Source of the DNA: an uncultured Pseudomonadales bacterium
GTDB lineage: Bacteria > Pseudomonadota > Gammaproteobacteria > Pseudomonadales > Azotimanducaceae
NCBI GenBank assembly: GCA_937921865.1
Contig: CAKZWF010000008.1
Coordinates: forward strand, 83,638 to 147,637
Direction of reading: 5' to 3'
Length of the DNA stretch: 64,000 nucleotides
This document shows, piece by piece, positions 20,447-29,199 of this stretch. Positions within the stretch are counted from its first letter, which is position 1; every line of letters starts with the position of its first letter. A model generated the notes under the pieces. The model searched no databases. It saw nothing but the letters and a program-made list of their open reading frames with translations, and was not told the DNA's origin. The translations under genes and the position numbers were made by a program.

Positions 20447-21505
20447 ATGAAAGTAATAGAACAAAAGCTGAGTCGGCTGCTCAAGATACTGGTTGCGGGT
20501 TGCCTCATCGTTGCCGTCCCGATCGTGATTGCGCAGGAAGTCGATCTCGAGGAACTGAAGCAGCAGATAGAAGAGGCGCGTCAGTCTCTGGATGAAGCGG
20601 CGACCCGGCTTGCTGAGCTGAACATGAAAAAGTTCCAAGTCGAGGTGTCGGGTGAACGCAGTTCGAGGCCCATGCTTGGGGTCCTGGTCGAAGACCATGA
20701 CCAGGGTGATGGAATCAAGCTTGTTGGTGTGACTCCGAACATGGGCGCAGCCCAGGCGGGTCTGCAGGCAGGCGATCGGCTGGTGGCGGTGAACGGTTTC
20801 CGGCTGGATACCGGAGCAAGCTCCATGCACGCGCTCCAAGATGCAATGGGTCCGGTTAATGCCGGCGACATCGTCGCGGTTGAGTTTCTGCGCGACGAGG
20901 TCACCCGGATTGTTGATGTCACTACCGAAGAGCGTGGCGCATTCGCGATGAAAATGGGCAGAAGTCTGGATCTGGATATTGATCTGAGTGATCTGGAACA
21001 GCTGAAAAAACTCGAAAAACTTGGGGCTTTAGGGGTGCTATCGCAACTCGAGGGTCTTGCCGATCTGGAAGCGCTGGAGATCCTTGGCGAGCCGGGTTCT
21101 GTCACCGCTGTATCGGGTTTTGGTACAGCGAATATGCAGGATTCGGTCAAACTGCAGGACGTCAGCGGTGATCTGGCCGCCTACTTTGGTGTGGATGAGG
21201 GTGTGGTGGTCATGGCTGTGCCTGACGGCTCTCCGCTCAAGGCCGGCGACGTGCTGCTGTCGCTGGCCGGCGAGCCGGTCCCCACAGCCCAATCGGCAGC
21301 GGTCACTGTGCGTCAGTCGGAAACGGATCTGGCGGTGAGTGTGTTGCGTAACCGCAGCACTCTGGAGCTGAGTCTGGCTCCAGGGACAATGATCTTTCCG
21401 AGTTCGGGTCTGATCCCCGGCGGCAGTGGCTCGATCAGTATCCACATCGAATCCGGCGCCGCGGATCATCAAGCGGACAAAGGCAGTGCCGACGATGACA
21501 GTTGA
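20447..21505 (+). CDS. Exported PDZ-domain protein
   Basis: About 352 residues. The start at 20447 is set by AAGGAG 6 bp upstream; the frame begins earlier at a TTG. Signal sequence (about 10-30), a short coiled coil (32-62), a PDZ domain around residues 75-145 (PMLGVLVEDHD...AGLQAGDRLVAVNGF), and a second PDZ near the C terminus (PDGSPLKAGDVLLSLAGEP, about 235-300). There is no protease triad. As last gene of the sigma/anti-sigma operon it is a candidate sensor of misfolded envelope proteins or an adaptor for the protease that cleaves the anti-sigma. Confidence 0.82.
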   Translation: MKVIEQKLSRLLKILVAGCLIVAVPIVIAQEVDLEELKQQIEEARQSLDEAATRLAELNMKKFQVEVSGERSSRPMLGVLVEDHDQGDGIKLVGVTPNMGAAQAGLQAGDRLVAVNGFRLDTGASSMHALQDAMGPVNAGDIVAVEFLRDEVTRIVDVTTEERGAFAMKMGRSLDLDIDLSDLEQLKKLEKLGALGVLSQLEGLADLEALEILGEPGSVTAVSGFGTANMQDSVKLQDVSGDLAAYFGVDEGVVVMAVPDGSPLKAGDVLLSLAGEPVPTAQSAAVTVRQSETDLAVSVLRNRSTLELSLAPGTMIFPSSGLIPGGSGSISIHIESGAADHQADKGSADDDS

Positions 21506-21539
21506 CCAGACGCCGGTTTCGAACCCCTTGGACGCGCTG

Positions 21540-23477
21540 TCAGGATTGTTGGATAGTTTCTAACTCTTCGCATGTGGTTAACCATGCCTGTTCGGTGTCG
21601 TCCCTTTTTTTTCTCAAGCTGCCCGCTTCTTTCAACAGCTTATCCAGATCCACAGCCGGAAGGCTCTGGTAGAGGTCAGGGTCTGCAAGCCGGGTTTCCA
21701 CTGATTTCAGTTGCTCAGCGAGGCTATCCAGCTGCTTTTCCAGTTTGCGGACCGCGTCCCTGAGCGGTTTTTCCCGCGCTCTCGCGGCGGCAGCTTCCTG
21801 ACGTTGTGATTTGCGGCTGGCAGTCGGGTTTGCAGCCCTCGACTCGGTGCCCTGGTGCTGGTAAGCGCCACCGTTGCTGGTCGACTCAGGGCCTGAAACA
21901 AGGCTGGTCGTTGACCGATTGTGTGACTGAGCGTAGCTGTCCAGATTGCCCTTAAGGCGGGTGACCGTGTGATTTTCCACCAGCCAGAACTCATCTACTG
22001 TACGTTCCAGCAGGCTGCGGTCGTGGGCGACGATCACCAGTGCGCCAGCAAAGTTCTGCAGCGCCATGGCCAGCGCTTCGCGCATATCCAGGTCGAGGTG
22101 GTTGGTGGGTTCGTCCAGCACCAGAATTGCCGGCTTCTCTGCAGCCAGATGGGCGAGTACCAGTCGGGCCCGCTCCCCACCGGACAGCGTTGAGATCGGG
22201 CGTTCCACCTTGTCCCGGGAAAAACCCCAGGTACCGAGATAGTCGCGGCACCACTGTTCCCGCTGATCGGGCTGAGCGGTCTGCATGCTCGACAACGCGG
22301 TCGCATCGGGATGCAGATTCTCAAGCTGATGCTGGGCAAAGTAGCCGATGCTGGAATGCTGGCCACGCACCAGTTCACCCGACAGCGGCGCCAGGTCACC
22401 CACCAGACACTTTAACAGCGTGGATTTACCGGCGCCGTTTTCACCGAGCACACCGACTCGCGCTCCCGGTAGCAGGGAGGCTTTTACACTCGTCAGCACC
22501 GGCGTTTCGCCGTAACCGATACTCAGGTTATTCAGGCTCAGCAGTGGCTGCGACATCTTGTCCGGATCAGGAAACGTGAAGCGATAGGGTGAGTCTGCAT
22601 AGACCGGGGCGACCGCTTCCATACGTTCCAGTGCTTTTAGTCTGCTCTGCACCTGTTTGGCTTTGCTGGCCTTGGCACGAAAGCGGCTGACAAATTTTTC
22701 GACGTGAGCGACTTCTCTCTGCTGCTTTGAGAAAGTGGCCTGCTGCTGCGCCAGCGCTTCAGCCCGCTGGGTTTCAAAGGCGCTGTAATTGCCTCGATAG
22801 GTATAGGCTTTGTGGCCTTCCAGGTGAATGATGTGGTCGACCACGTGGTCTAGAAACTCCCGGTCGTGGGCAATGGTGAGCACGGTTCGATCAGTGCGCT
22901 GCAACCACTGCTCGAGCCACAGCGTCGCTTCCAGGTCCAGATGGTTGGTCGGTTCGTCAAGCAACAGCAACTCGGCCGGAGACATTAGTGCCTGAGCGAG
23001 GTTCAGGCGGATTCGCCAGCCACCGGAAAAGTCGGCATAAGGTTTTTCCGCCTCGTCACCTGCGAAACCGAGGCCATAGAGGATTTCCCCGGCCCGTGCG
23101 GTGGCGGTGTAAGCGCCCAGATCATCAAGCGCTCCGTGCAGCTCGGCAATCGCCATATTGTCGCCGGCGGCCTCCGCCGCCGCGAGTTTGCGCTGGGTTT
23201 TACGCAGTTCTTTGTCGCCGTCTAAAACGTAGTCGATGGCGATCCGATCACTGACTGCCGGGTCCTGCGCCAGATAAGAGATCCGCCATTCCCGCGGCAT
23301 GTTCAACTCGCCGCTGTCGCTGTGCAGGCGGCCGAGGATCAGTTGGAACAGAGTCGATTTGCCAACTCCATTGCGTCCCACCAGGCCAACCTTGTGACCC
23401 GCGTGCACGGTGAGAGAAAGATCTTCGAAGAGAGGAATCCGGTCTCTTTCGAAACTTAAGCCGGTAATCGTCAGCAA
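21540..23477 (-). CDS. yheS: ABC-F ATPase, YheS-like
   Basis: Soluble twin-ATPase of the ABC-F family, which acts on ribosomes. About 645 residues: Walker A GRNGVGKST and GENGAGKST, signature motifs FSGGWRIRLNL and LSGGERARLVL, Walker B LLLLDEPTNHLDL twice, the P-site tRNA interaction linker between them (about 245-310), and a C-terminal coiled coil (560-640). Sequence and tail match E. coli YheS. The N terminus begins LTITGLSFERD; only TTG (23477) or CTG starts are available there, and the longer frame to 23585 is not family-like. Confidence 0.92.
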   Translation of the reverse strand: MLTITGLSFERDRIPLFEDLSLTVHAGHKVGLVGRNGVGKSTLFQLILGRLHSDSGELNMPREWRISYLAQDPAVSDRIAIDYVLDGDKELRKTQRKLAAAEAAGDNMAIAELHGALDDLGAYTATARAGEILYGLGFAGDEAEKPYADFSGGWRIRLNLAQALMSPAELLLLDEPTNHLDLEATLWLEQWLQRTDRTVLTIAHDREFLDHVVDHIIHLEGHKAYTYRGNYSAFETQRAEALAQQQATFSKQQREVAHVEKFVSRFRAKASKAKQVQSRLKALERMEAVAPVYADSPYRFTFPDPDKMSQPLLSLNNLSIGYGETPVLTSVKASLLPGARVGVLGENGAGKSTLLKCLVGDLAPLSGELVRGQHSSIGYFAQHQLENLHPDATALSSMQTAQPDQREQWCRDYLGTWGFSRDKVERPISTLSGGERARLVLAHLAAEKPAILVLDEPTNHLDLDMREALAMALQNFAGALVIVAHDRSLLERTVDEFWLVENHTVTRLKGNLDSYAQSHNRSTTSLVSGPESTSNGGAYQHQGTESRAANPTASRKSQRQEAAAARAREKPLRDAVRKLEKQLDSLAEQLKSVETRLADPDLYQSLPAVDLDKLLKEAGSLRKKRDDTEQAWLTTCEELETIQQS

Positions 23478-23541
23478 GTGCCTGAACCCGTTGCGTCTGC
23501 TCGTTATTGCGCAGCAAAGCTGCGTCCTCTGGCGCGGCAGA

Positions 23542-24312
23542 TTAGGCGGACAGCGGGCGTTCGTCCAGCGATGTGGGAACTTCACAGGTGGCAGGTGCAG
23601 CAGCCGGTCGACGCCGCAGGTCGTCTACGGTTGTCGGCGAAGCTTTCGGCTGAGCGTCGATCCATTTGATCAACGAGCGCCACGCGGGGGTTTCTTTACG
23701 CGCTGCGCGGGAGTCGAGCATGTCGACGACGCCTTTGCCGAGTTCGACGGCTTCGGTGTATACGGGGCTGTCGCGGAATGTGGCGACCGCGGGTACGTCC
23801 AGACAGCCCAGGAAATGCTCGAGCTTGGCGTGAGTTTCGGTGTTGGGCTGGATCCGGTTGGCAATGACACCAACGGGTCTCGGTGAATTCCGGAATGCCC
23901 GATGGGTGAGCAGGGTGGTAATAAACTGACCACCGGCGCGAATGTCGATCGCCGACGGCAGCAACGGCACCAACACAACATCGGCCTGTTTCAGCAATGC
24001 TTCCAGATCCCGGTCCCTGGCATTGGAGTGGCCGTCGACGATCACCCGCTCGGCACTTGCCGGCAGGCGGTGCTGAAAAGTGTGGGTCTGGTACATGTGG
24101 GTGCGCTGGTGTGCGGCAACCAGCTGCACTGGTGGGAGTTCGTCGCTGCGTATTTCCGTCCAGTAGGTGCTCGATGCCTGCGGGTCGTTGTCGACCAGGG
24201 CTACCGAGTAACCGGCGCTTGCATAAGCTACCGCCAGATTGGTGGCGATCGTGGTCTTACCACAGCCGCCTTTGCCGTTGATCACCAGAATACGCCGAGT
24301 AGTCGCGTCCAT
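23542..24312 (-). CDS. Orphan ParA/MinD-type ATPase
   Basis: A 256-residue P-loop ATPase with the deviant Walker A KGGCGKTT (14-21), DNDPQASST (switch I region) and a DxxxxALLKQADVVLVPLLPSAIDIRAG switch II/Walker B area. It resembles chromosomally encoded ParA-like proteins that place large complexes. No parB, minE or cargo gene is adjacent. The C terminus (from about 225) is a proline/alanine-rich tail. It lies 64 bp upstream of the ABC-F gene on the same strand, which may be chance. Confidence 0.85.
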   Translation of the reverse strand: MDATTRRILVINGKGGCGKTTIATNLAVAYASAGYSVALVDNDPQASSTYWTEIRSDELPPVQLVAAHQRTHMYQTHTFQHRLPASAERVIVDGHSNARDRDLEALLKQADVVLVPLLPSAIDIRAGGQFITTLLTHRAFRNSPRPVGVIANRIQPNTETHAKLEHFLGCLDVPAVATFRDSPVYTEAVELGKGVVDMLDSRAARKETPAWRSLIKWIDAQPKASPTTVDDLRRRPAAAPATCEVPTSLDERPLSA

Positions 24313-24784
24313 TTTATCGCTTCCCGGTTGTCGTAATGCGGCTCTCTATTTCTAGTTGAACGTTGCCGAAGTGAACGTTCTGCGCGGGTCACCCGAACGC
24401 TGGAACTTTGTTGTCTGCAGCTTCGCCGCAGCTGATCCGGCCGGAGCAACCGGGCAATCCCGGATCGCGTCTGGCGTGCGTTGTCGACCGGACGGTGCTG
24501 CGTATATTCGCAGCTTGATCGTCCGACGGGTCAAAGCGCGTGAGAGCTCTGCTTAGTTGAGTCGGAACGTGTTCCGGCTCCAGGCTGCGCGACTGTCGCA
24601 ACTGGGATTGGCCAGTTGGCCTAACCACAATTGCTGAGAGAAGTACAGCCTCCCTTTCTTTATGGCTCGAACTATAGCTACGGCCCTGGTCAAAAACCAG
24701 TGGAGATAATCTGCAGAATTAGCGTAAACAAGATCAATTGAAACAATTAGTTACAACTGGGTTCTAGAGCAGAAGTTGGCTTTC
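24313..24784. other. Intergenic region upstream of the ParA-type gene
   Basis: About 470 bp with no gene I can support. A 15-bp-spaced direct repeat of GAACGTT (24362-24383) lies 50-70 bp before the ParA-type start and could be a regulator site. The part from 24690 to 24775 is AT-rich compared with its surroundings. Confidence 0.5.
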
Positions 24785-25213
24785 TCAGGGGGTCAATTCG
24801 ACCAGTCTGCGGTCACCGGCCAGGGCAAAATACTGGCGGTTGGATTTGAAGCCGACAGCGACAATTGCAGCGCCGGTGGCATGCATGGGCTTGCGGGCTT
24901 TCATATCCTATCTGTCAATAATTTTGCCACTTTGTACATTCCACCGTCGTGCAGTTTCGTCATCACTGCCGGTCAGCGCAAAACGTCCCTGGGCAGCCAC
25001 GGCAACACTGCCAACCACACCGTCATGCAGCGCTGTGTGCAGAAGGTCGCCACTGCAGGCATGGAAAATTACCGCGCGGTGATCGTTCAGGCCCATCAGC
25101 ACGCCGCCCCCAGCAGGTAACGCAGTGACAGCCATGACCGCTGCGGGGTTTGTCCAGCCGGCGAGCGCGGCACCGCTGGCTGCAGTTGCTGAGGGCCTCA
25201 GGCCCTCAGACGG
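24785..25213 (-). pseudogene. Decayed WD40-repeat gene fragment
   Basis: The frame that continues past the dsbB stop reads as WD40 repeats on the minus strand: VGSVAVAAQGRFALTGSDD followed by ETARRWNVQSGK, and further GAAIVAVGFKSNRQYFALAGD. It is broken by an in-frame TAG at 24908-24910 and ends at a TGA at 24785. Its 5' part, with signal and first blades, is missing and is abruptly replaced by dsbB. A plausible history is deletion of the front of a WD40 gene that once followed dsbB. Confidence 0.6.
25190..25207 (-). terminator. Small palindrome after dsbB
   Basis: GAGGGCC-TGA-GGCCCTC on the minus strand, 7 bp after the dsbB stop. A GC-rich 7-bp stem without a following T-run; it may stabilise or end the dsbB transcript. 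Confidence 0.35.
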
Positions 25214-25711
25214 TCAGCGGGAACCCGCCCGCCACTGCAGTGCCGAGGCTATGATGATGGCTGCGAAACCGACCAGAGCCCAGCCAGGTATGGTCAGGCC
25301 CAGGAACTGCCAGGAAACAGCAGCACAGTCGCCGGTTCCCTGTGTCATCAGTTGCAGCACCTGGCCAAGTGGGAAGTTCTCAAACAGATAATCCATGCTC
25401 GGACCGCAGGCGGGAACCTGATCCGCAGGTAGACTCTGCAGCCACAGCTGGCGGATCGAAAAGCCGCCGCCGACCAGACTGGCAATGATGGTCAGCAGCG
25501 GATAGATGCCCCAGCGCGGGTTGTGCATCAGACCGGCGAATGCGATGACCCCGGCAAAGAAAAACCAGACCCGCTGCATCAGGCACAACGGGCAGGGCGC
25601 CATCCCGAACGCGTGTTCCATAATCAGCGCGCCACACAACAGCGCACCGCACAACAGCACCGTGATGCTCGCCAGAGCTTCCGCCTGGCTGCGGTATACA
25701 CCGGCCATCAT
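25214..25711 (-). CDS. dsbB: Disulfide bond formation protein DsbB
   Basis: Inner-membrane quinone-linked oxidase that recharges DsbA. 165 residues with four membrane helices. The first redox pair is C40-C43 (APCPLCLMQR) and the second C102 and C129 in the second periplasmic loop; both pairs are intact. Overlaps the upstream quinone oxidoreductase gene by 4 bp. Confidence 0.95.
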   Translation of the reverse strand: MMAGVYRSQAEALASITVLLCGALLCGALIMEHAFGMAPCPLCLMQRVWFFFAGVIAFAGLMHNPRWGIYPLLTIIASLVGGGFSIRQLWLQSLPADQVPACGPSMDYLFENFPLGQVLQLMTQGTGDCAAVSWQFLGLTIPGWALVGFAAIIIASALQWRAGSR

Positions 25712-26685
25712 CGGACGTTGACCACGACTTTGCCGATAGCCTGGCGTTCGGACAGGCAGCGCAGCGCCTCCGCATACTGCTCCAATGAGAACTCTCGGCC
25801 AACCAGTGCCTGGATCTTGCCGGCACTGTGGAAGTCCAGCACCTGCTGCAGATTTTCCCGGGCTTCGGTCGGAAAGCGGGCTGACCAGGAGCCAAAGAAC
25901 ACTCCGACCAGCTGACAGCTTTTCAGCAGAATCAGATTGATTGGCACTTTCGGGATATCACCGGCGGCAAAGCCGATCACCAGAATACGCCCGTACCAGT
26001 TGATGCTGCGCATGCACTGATCGAACAGCGCACCGCCCACGGGATCGTAAATCACATCCGCGCCTTTACCGTCTGTCAGAGCCTTGACCTTGTCTTTGAG
26101 TTCGCCGTCACTGTAGTCGATCAGCTCATCCGCCCCTGCCGCTTTCGCGGCGGCCAGTTTTTCTGCGCTACTGGCTGCAGCCAGAACACGGGCGCCCATG
26201 GCTTTGCCCAGCTCTACCGCGGCCAGACCAACTCCCCCTGCGGCGCCTAGAACCAGCAGAGTTTCCCCCGGCTGCAGGTCTGCACGCTGTTTGAGTGCGT
26301 AGTACGAGGTTCCATAGGTGGTGCTGATTCCGGACGCCTGAGCAAAATTCATGCTCTCGGGTATCCGTAACAGCGCTTTATCGCGGACCACCACCTGCTC
26401 GGCGAATCCTCCGACACCGGTGGCTGCGAAAACCCGTTCGCCCACTTCGAAGCCTGCCACGCCATCTCCAAGGGCGGCGATCGTGCCGGCGAGTTCGCCA
26501 CCGGGCGAAAACGGAAAAGGCGGCTGGCTCTGGTATTTCCCGGCAATCATCAGCACGTCCGGGAAGTTCAGCGCACTGGCGTGAACGTCGACGAGCACTT
26601 CACCGGTGCCGGGCTGGGGAGCGGGAATATCTTCCAGCACCAGACTTTCGGGGGGTCCATAGGCTTTACAAAGTACTGCTTTCAT
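25708..26685 (-). CDS. NADPH:quinone oxidoreductase, zinc-free MDR family
   Basis: About 325 residues from the ATG at 26685 (MKAVLCKAYGPPESL). Medium-chain dehydrogenase fold with an N-terminal GroES-like part and the NADPH motif LVLGAAGGVGLAAVE. Zinc-binding cysteines are absent, as in quinone reductase/crotonase-like members. Substrate unknown. Overlap with dsbB suggests co-expression, and both handle quinones or redox, but a shared role is not shown. Confidence 0.88.
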   Translation of the reverse strand: MKAVLCKAYGPPESLVLEDIPAPQPGTGEVLVDVHASALNFPDVLMIAGKYQSQPPFPFSPGGELAGTIAALGDGVAGFEVGERVFAATGVGGFAEQVVVRDKALLRIPESMNFAQASGISTTYGTSYYALKQRADLQPGETLLVLGAAGGVGLAAVELGKAMGARVLAAASSAEKLAAAKAAGADELIDYSDGELKDKVKALTDGKGADVIYDPVGGALFDQCMRSINWYGRILVIGFAAGDIPKVPINLILLKSCQLVGVFFGSWSARFPTEARENLQQVLDFHSAGKIQALVGREFSLEQYAEALRCLSERQAIGKVVVNVR

Positions 26686-26766
26686 CAGGTCCTGAGTATT
26701 GTGGAAAACCTGCAAGGGTACTGGTCGATCCTGCAGCGTCAACTATCCTTCGACAGATAACAGCAT

Positions 26767-26979
26767 TTGAGCAGTCAGATGGCCCGAAATTGCCGATTTC
26801 TGAGGGATTTCCGAGGGTGCGGTCGCCCCTCTGAGAGGATACTGACGCTGCTGGCTGTTTTCAGCCTTGTCCTGGGGTCCGTGGTCAGCGTGTTAGAAAC
26901 AGCCGTGGCAGATGAACGTGAGGAAGGCGATGCGATGATTGACGACCTGATGTTCACCAACTTTGTTGTTGAGCGCTGA
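26767..26979 (+). CDS. Possible small exported or membrane protein
   Basis: Up to 70 residues, perhaps from the ATG at 26779. Central hydrophobic helix ILTLLAVFSLVLGSVVSVL followed by ETAVADE, which resembles a signal peptide, and an acidic C terminus. Third-base choice matches neighbouring genes. It fills the gap between the divergent quinone reductase and the convergent acpH, whose last 26 bp it overlaps. No family is recognised and no strong ribosome-binding site is visible. Confidence 0.35.
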   Translation: MSSQMARNCRFLRDFRGCGRPSERILTLLAVFSLVLGSVVSVLETAVADEREEGDAMIDDLMFTNFVVER

Positions 26980-27583
26980 GCCATTCAATCGCGTGCTGTT
27001 GAATCTCCGGGAAGTACACGTCGAAGTCCTGCTGCAGATCATTGATCAGTCCAGGGACATCCCGGGACAGATGTTTGTCTAGGTCCTGGCGGCGCAGTCG
27101 GCGGGTTACTGAGCGCATTCCGCGCTCGACGGACTCCCATTCGAGATAGCTGGTCAGCAGATCGTTACCCACCATCCATTGGAAGAATTCCTGTCCGCGT
27201 ACCGGCAGATGTGCGTCGCTGGCACCGATATGCTGATAGGTCTGTTGTGCGAACGCGTTCAACGGCTGCTCATGGTGATCGTGCCAGGCATGTGCCAGCA
27301 GATGATCCGCGACGACGTCGACCAGCGGTGGCGCCAGACGACGCAGGACAGCCGGAAAACGATTGCAGCTGCGACGGATGGCGTCATTCTGGTTGCTGTA
27401 GGCATCGATGCGTCGATGCAGGCGCACTCCGACCCCTAGTGCGGCAGGTAGACTTTCGGACACCGGGCCTTTCAGGAAGTCACCGATAAACCCTCCGGCG
27501 ATGAGCATCCGGGTTGCGTCAGCTGGCAGGTTGAGCTGGGTCGCCGCCTGTTCGGCGAGCAGGCAATGGGCCAGGAAGTTCAC
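26954..27583 (-). CDS. acpH: Acyl carrier protein phosphodiesterase
   Basis: Removes 4'-phosphopantetheine from acyl carrier protein. 209 residues of the DUF479/AcpH family, recognisable by MNFLAHCLLA, GGFIGDFLKG and the histidine/aspartate set in RLHRRIDAYSN and VVADHLLAHAWHDHH. Overlaps gshA by 4 bp. Confidence 0.92.
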   Translation of the reverse strand: MNFLAHCLLAEQAATQLNLPADATRMLIAGGFIGDFLKGPVSESLPAALGVGVRLHRRIDAYSNQNDAIRRSCNRFPAVLRRLAPPLVDVVADHLLAHAWHDHHEQPLNAFAQQTYQHIGASDAHLPVRGQEFFQWMVGNDLLTSYLEWESVERGMRSVTRRLRRQDLDKHLSRDVPGLINDLQQDFDVYFPEIQQHAIEWLSAQQQSW

Positions 27584-29157
27584 TGGAAGGCCAGATAGGC
27601 CTTGAGAAATTCGTCGAAATCGACGCTGTCCTGGGTCTCGATTTCACGCTGGCGGACCAGGGATTCTGCTGCCCCCTGCTGCATCTGCTGCAGCTGGTGT
27701 TCAGGCAGCGGGTGTTCGTTGAAGTAACCTTTTTGAGCAATTGACTGATTCATCGCAAAGCGGAAAAACGGCAGCTGCTGGCTGCGCATGATTGCCAGAA
27801 CCCTGGCCGACGGGGTCAGTTCCGGCTCGTTCACTTTAGCCAGCTGTTCGCCCCAGGATTGACTGAAAGCTCTGCGGGTGCTGGTGCGGTCGAGCAGGTC
27901 AGCCAGCGGTCGGATAGCGGTTAGTAGTTCCCTGGCCCAGTCGTCGAGGGCAATCTGATCATGGTCCCGGTCCAGCGTCAGACCGGGTCGGCGACCCTCT
28001 TCCACTACCTTGAGTTGGTTGGCCTGCATCCTTGCGGATTCGGCTTCACTGTCCTGGGGGCTTTCGCACAGCAGGCAGTACAACAGGAAACTGTCGAGAA
28101 AGCGGATTTCTGGAGCATCGATACCCATCGGCAGAAAGGGGTTGAGATCCAGGCAACGAACTTCCACGTATTCGACTCCCTGGCTGATCAGGGCTGTTAG
28201 TGGCCTTTCGCCGGAGCGGATAGGACGCTTTGGCCGAATGGTGCCGTAGAACTCATTTTCGATCTGCAGGATTGCTGTATTGAGCTGGCGGTACTCACCG
28301 TCCACCTTGACCCCGATCGCTTCGTAGGGTGGATAGGTCTGAGTCAACGCCTGGCGCATGGTCCCGGCGTATTCTTCGAGACTGTTGTAAGACACATGCA
28401 GCAGACTCTGGGCATCACTCTGATAACCCAGGCGGCCCATTCTCAACGAGGTCGCATAGGGCAGATACAGCGATCCTTCGTCGAACACTTCCAGTGGATG
28501 GGCTCGATCTTTCACGAAGCTCTTGCAGATGGCGGGTGAAGCACCGAACAGGTAAATCAGCAGCCAGGAGAAGCGTCGAAAATTCCGGATCAGCCCGAAA
28601 TAGGCGCGGGTTCGCAGATCCTGATCCAGCGCCACCTTGTGATGATCGGCATAAGCCTGCCAGAAGGCGTCGGGCGCGGAAAAGTTGTAGTGAATGCCCG
28701 AAATGGTCTGCATCAGACGCCCGTAACGATTGCCGAGGCCCAGACGGTAGACGGTTTTTGCGTTGGCAATGTTTGCGCTGCCGTAGCGTCCAACCGGAAT
28801 GTCGCTGTCTGCGCCCATCATGCAGGGCATGCTGGACGTCCACAGCAGCTCGTCTTTCAGGTTCTGGTAGACGTAGCGGTGTACGTTCTCCAGCTCGTCC
28901 AGGGCACTTTCGGTGTCGTTGTGAACGCCGGTGATCAACTCCAGCTGAGCTTCGCTGAAATCTGTGGTGATCTGCGGGTGGGTGAGCGCTGAACCCAGTT
29001 CGACTGGGTGCGGTCGCTGCGACAGGCGGCCGTCGGCGCTGACCCGCAGACTTTCTTTCTCAATGCCTCGTTGCAGCGCGTTGATGGCGCCGGGCGCATC
29101 ACGCAGTGCGACCAGAATCTGAGGGTCCAGCTGCCCGGTTCGATCCGCCACTGCCAC
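27580..29157 (-). CDS. gshA: Glutamate-cysteine ligase
   Basis: First step of glutathione synthesis, ATP-dependent joining of glutamate and cysteine. The 525-residue protein is of the proteobacterial type 1 family, with GIEKESLRVSADGRLS near residue 32, TDFSEAQLELITG and EVRCLDLNPF. It ends in a 4-bp overlap with acpH and lies 43 bp downstream of pckA. gshB is not in the window. Confidence 0.97.
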   Translation of the reverse strand: MAVADRTGQLDPQILVALRDAPGAINALQRGIEKESLRVSADGRLSQRPHPVELGSALTHPQITTDFSEAQLELITGVHNDTESALDELENVHRYVYQNLKDELLWTSSMPCMMGADSDIPVGRYGSANIANAKTVYRLGLGNRYGRLMQTISGIHYNFSAPDAFWQAYADHHKVALDQDLRTRAYFGLIRNFRRFSWLLIYLFGASPAICKSFVKDRAHPLEVFDEGSLYLPYATSLRMGRLGYQSDAQSLLHVSYNSLEEYAGTMRQALTQTYPPYEAIGVKVDGEYRQLNTAILQIENEFYGTIRPKRPIRSGERPLTALISQGVEYVEVRCLDLNPFLPMGIDAPEIRFLDSFLLYCLLCESPQDSEAESARMQANQLKVVEEGRRPGLTLDRDHDQIALDDWARELLTAIRPLADLLDRTSTRRAFSQSWGEQLAKVNEPELTPSARVLAIMRSQQLPFFRFAMNQSIAQKGYFNEHPLPEHQLQQMQQGAAESLVRQREIETQDSVDFDEFLKAYLAFQ

Positions 29158-29199
29158 TCTCCTGGCTGGGCCCGGTCGACAACGACCGGGCTGGGTTAG

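Noticed and set aside
24389..24628. A 79-codon minus-strand frame with AAAGGGAGG upstream.
   Set aside because: The purine-rich stretch is more than 20 bp from the GTG, codon use is not gene-like and no motif is visible.
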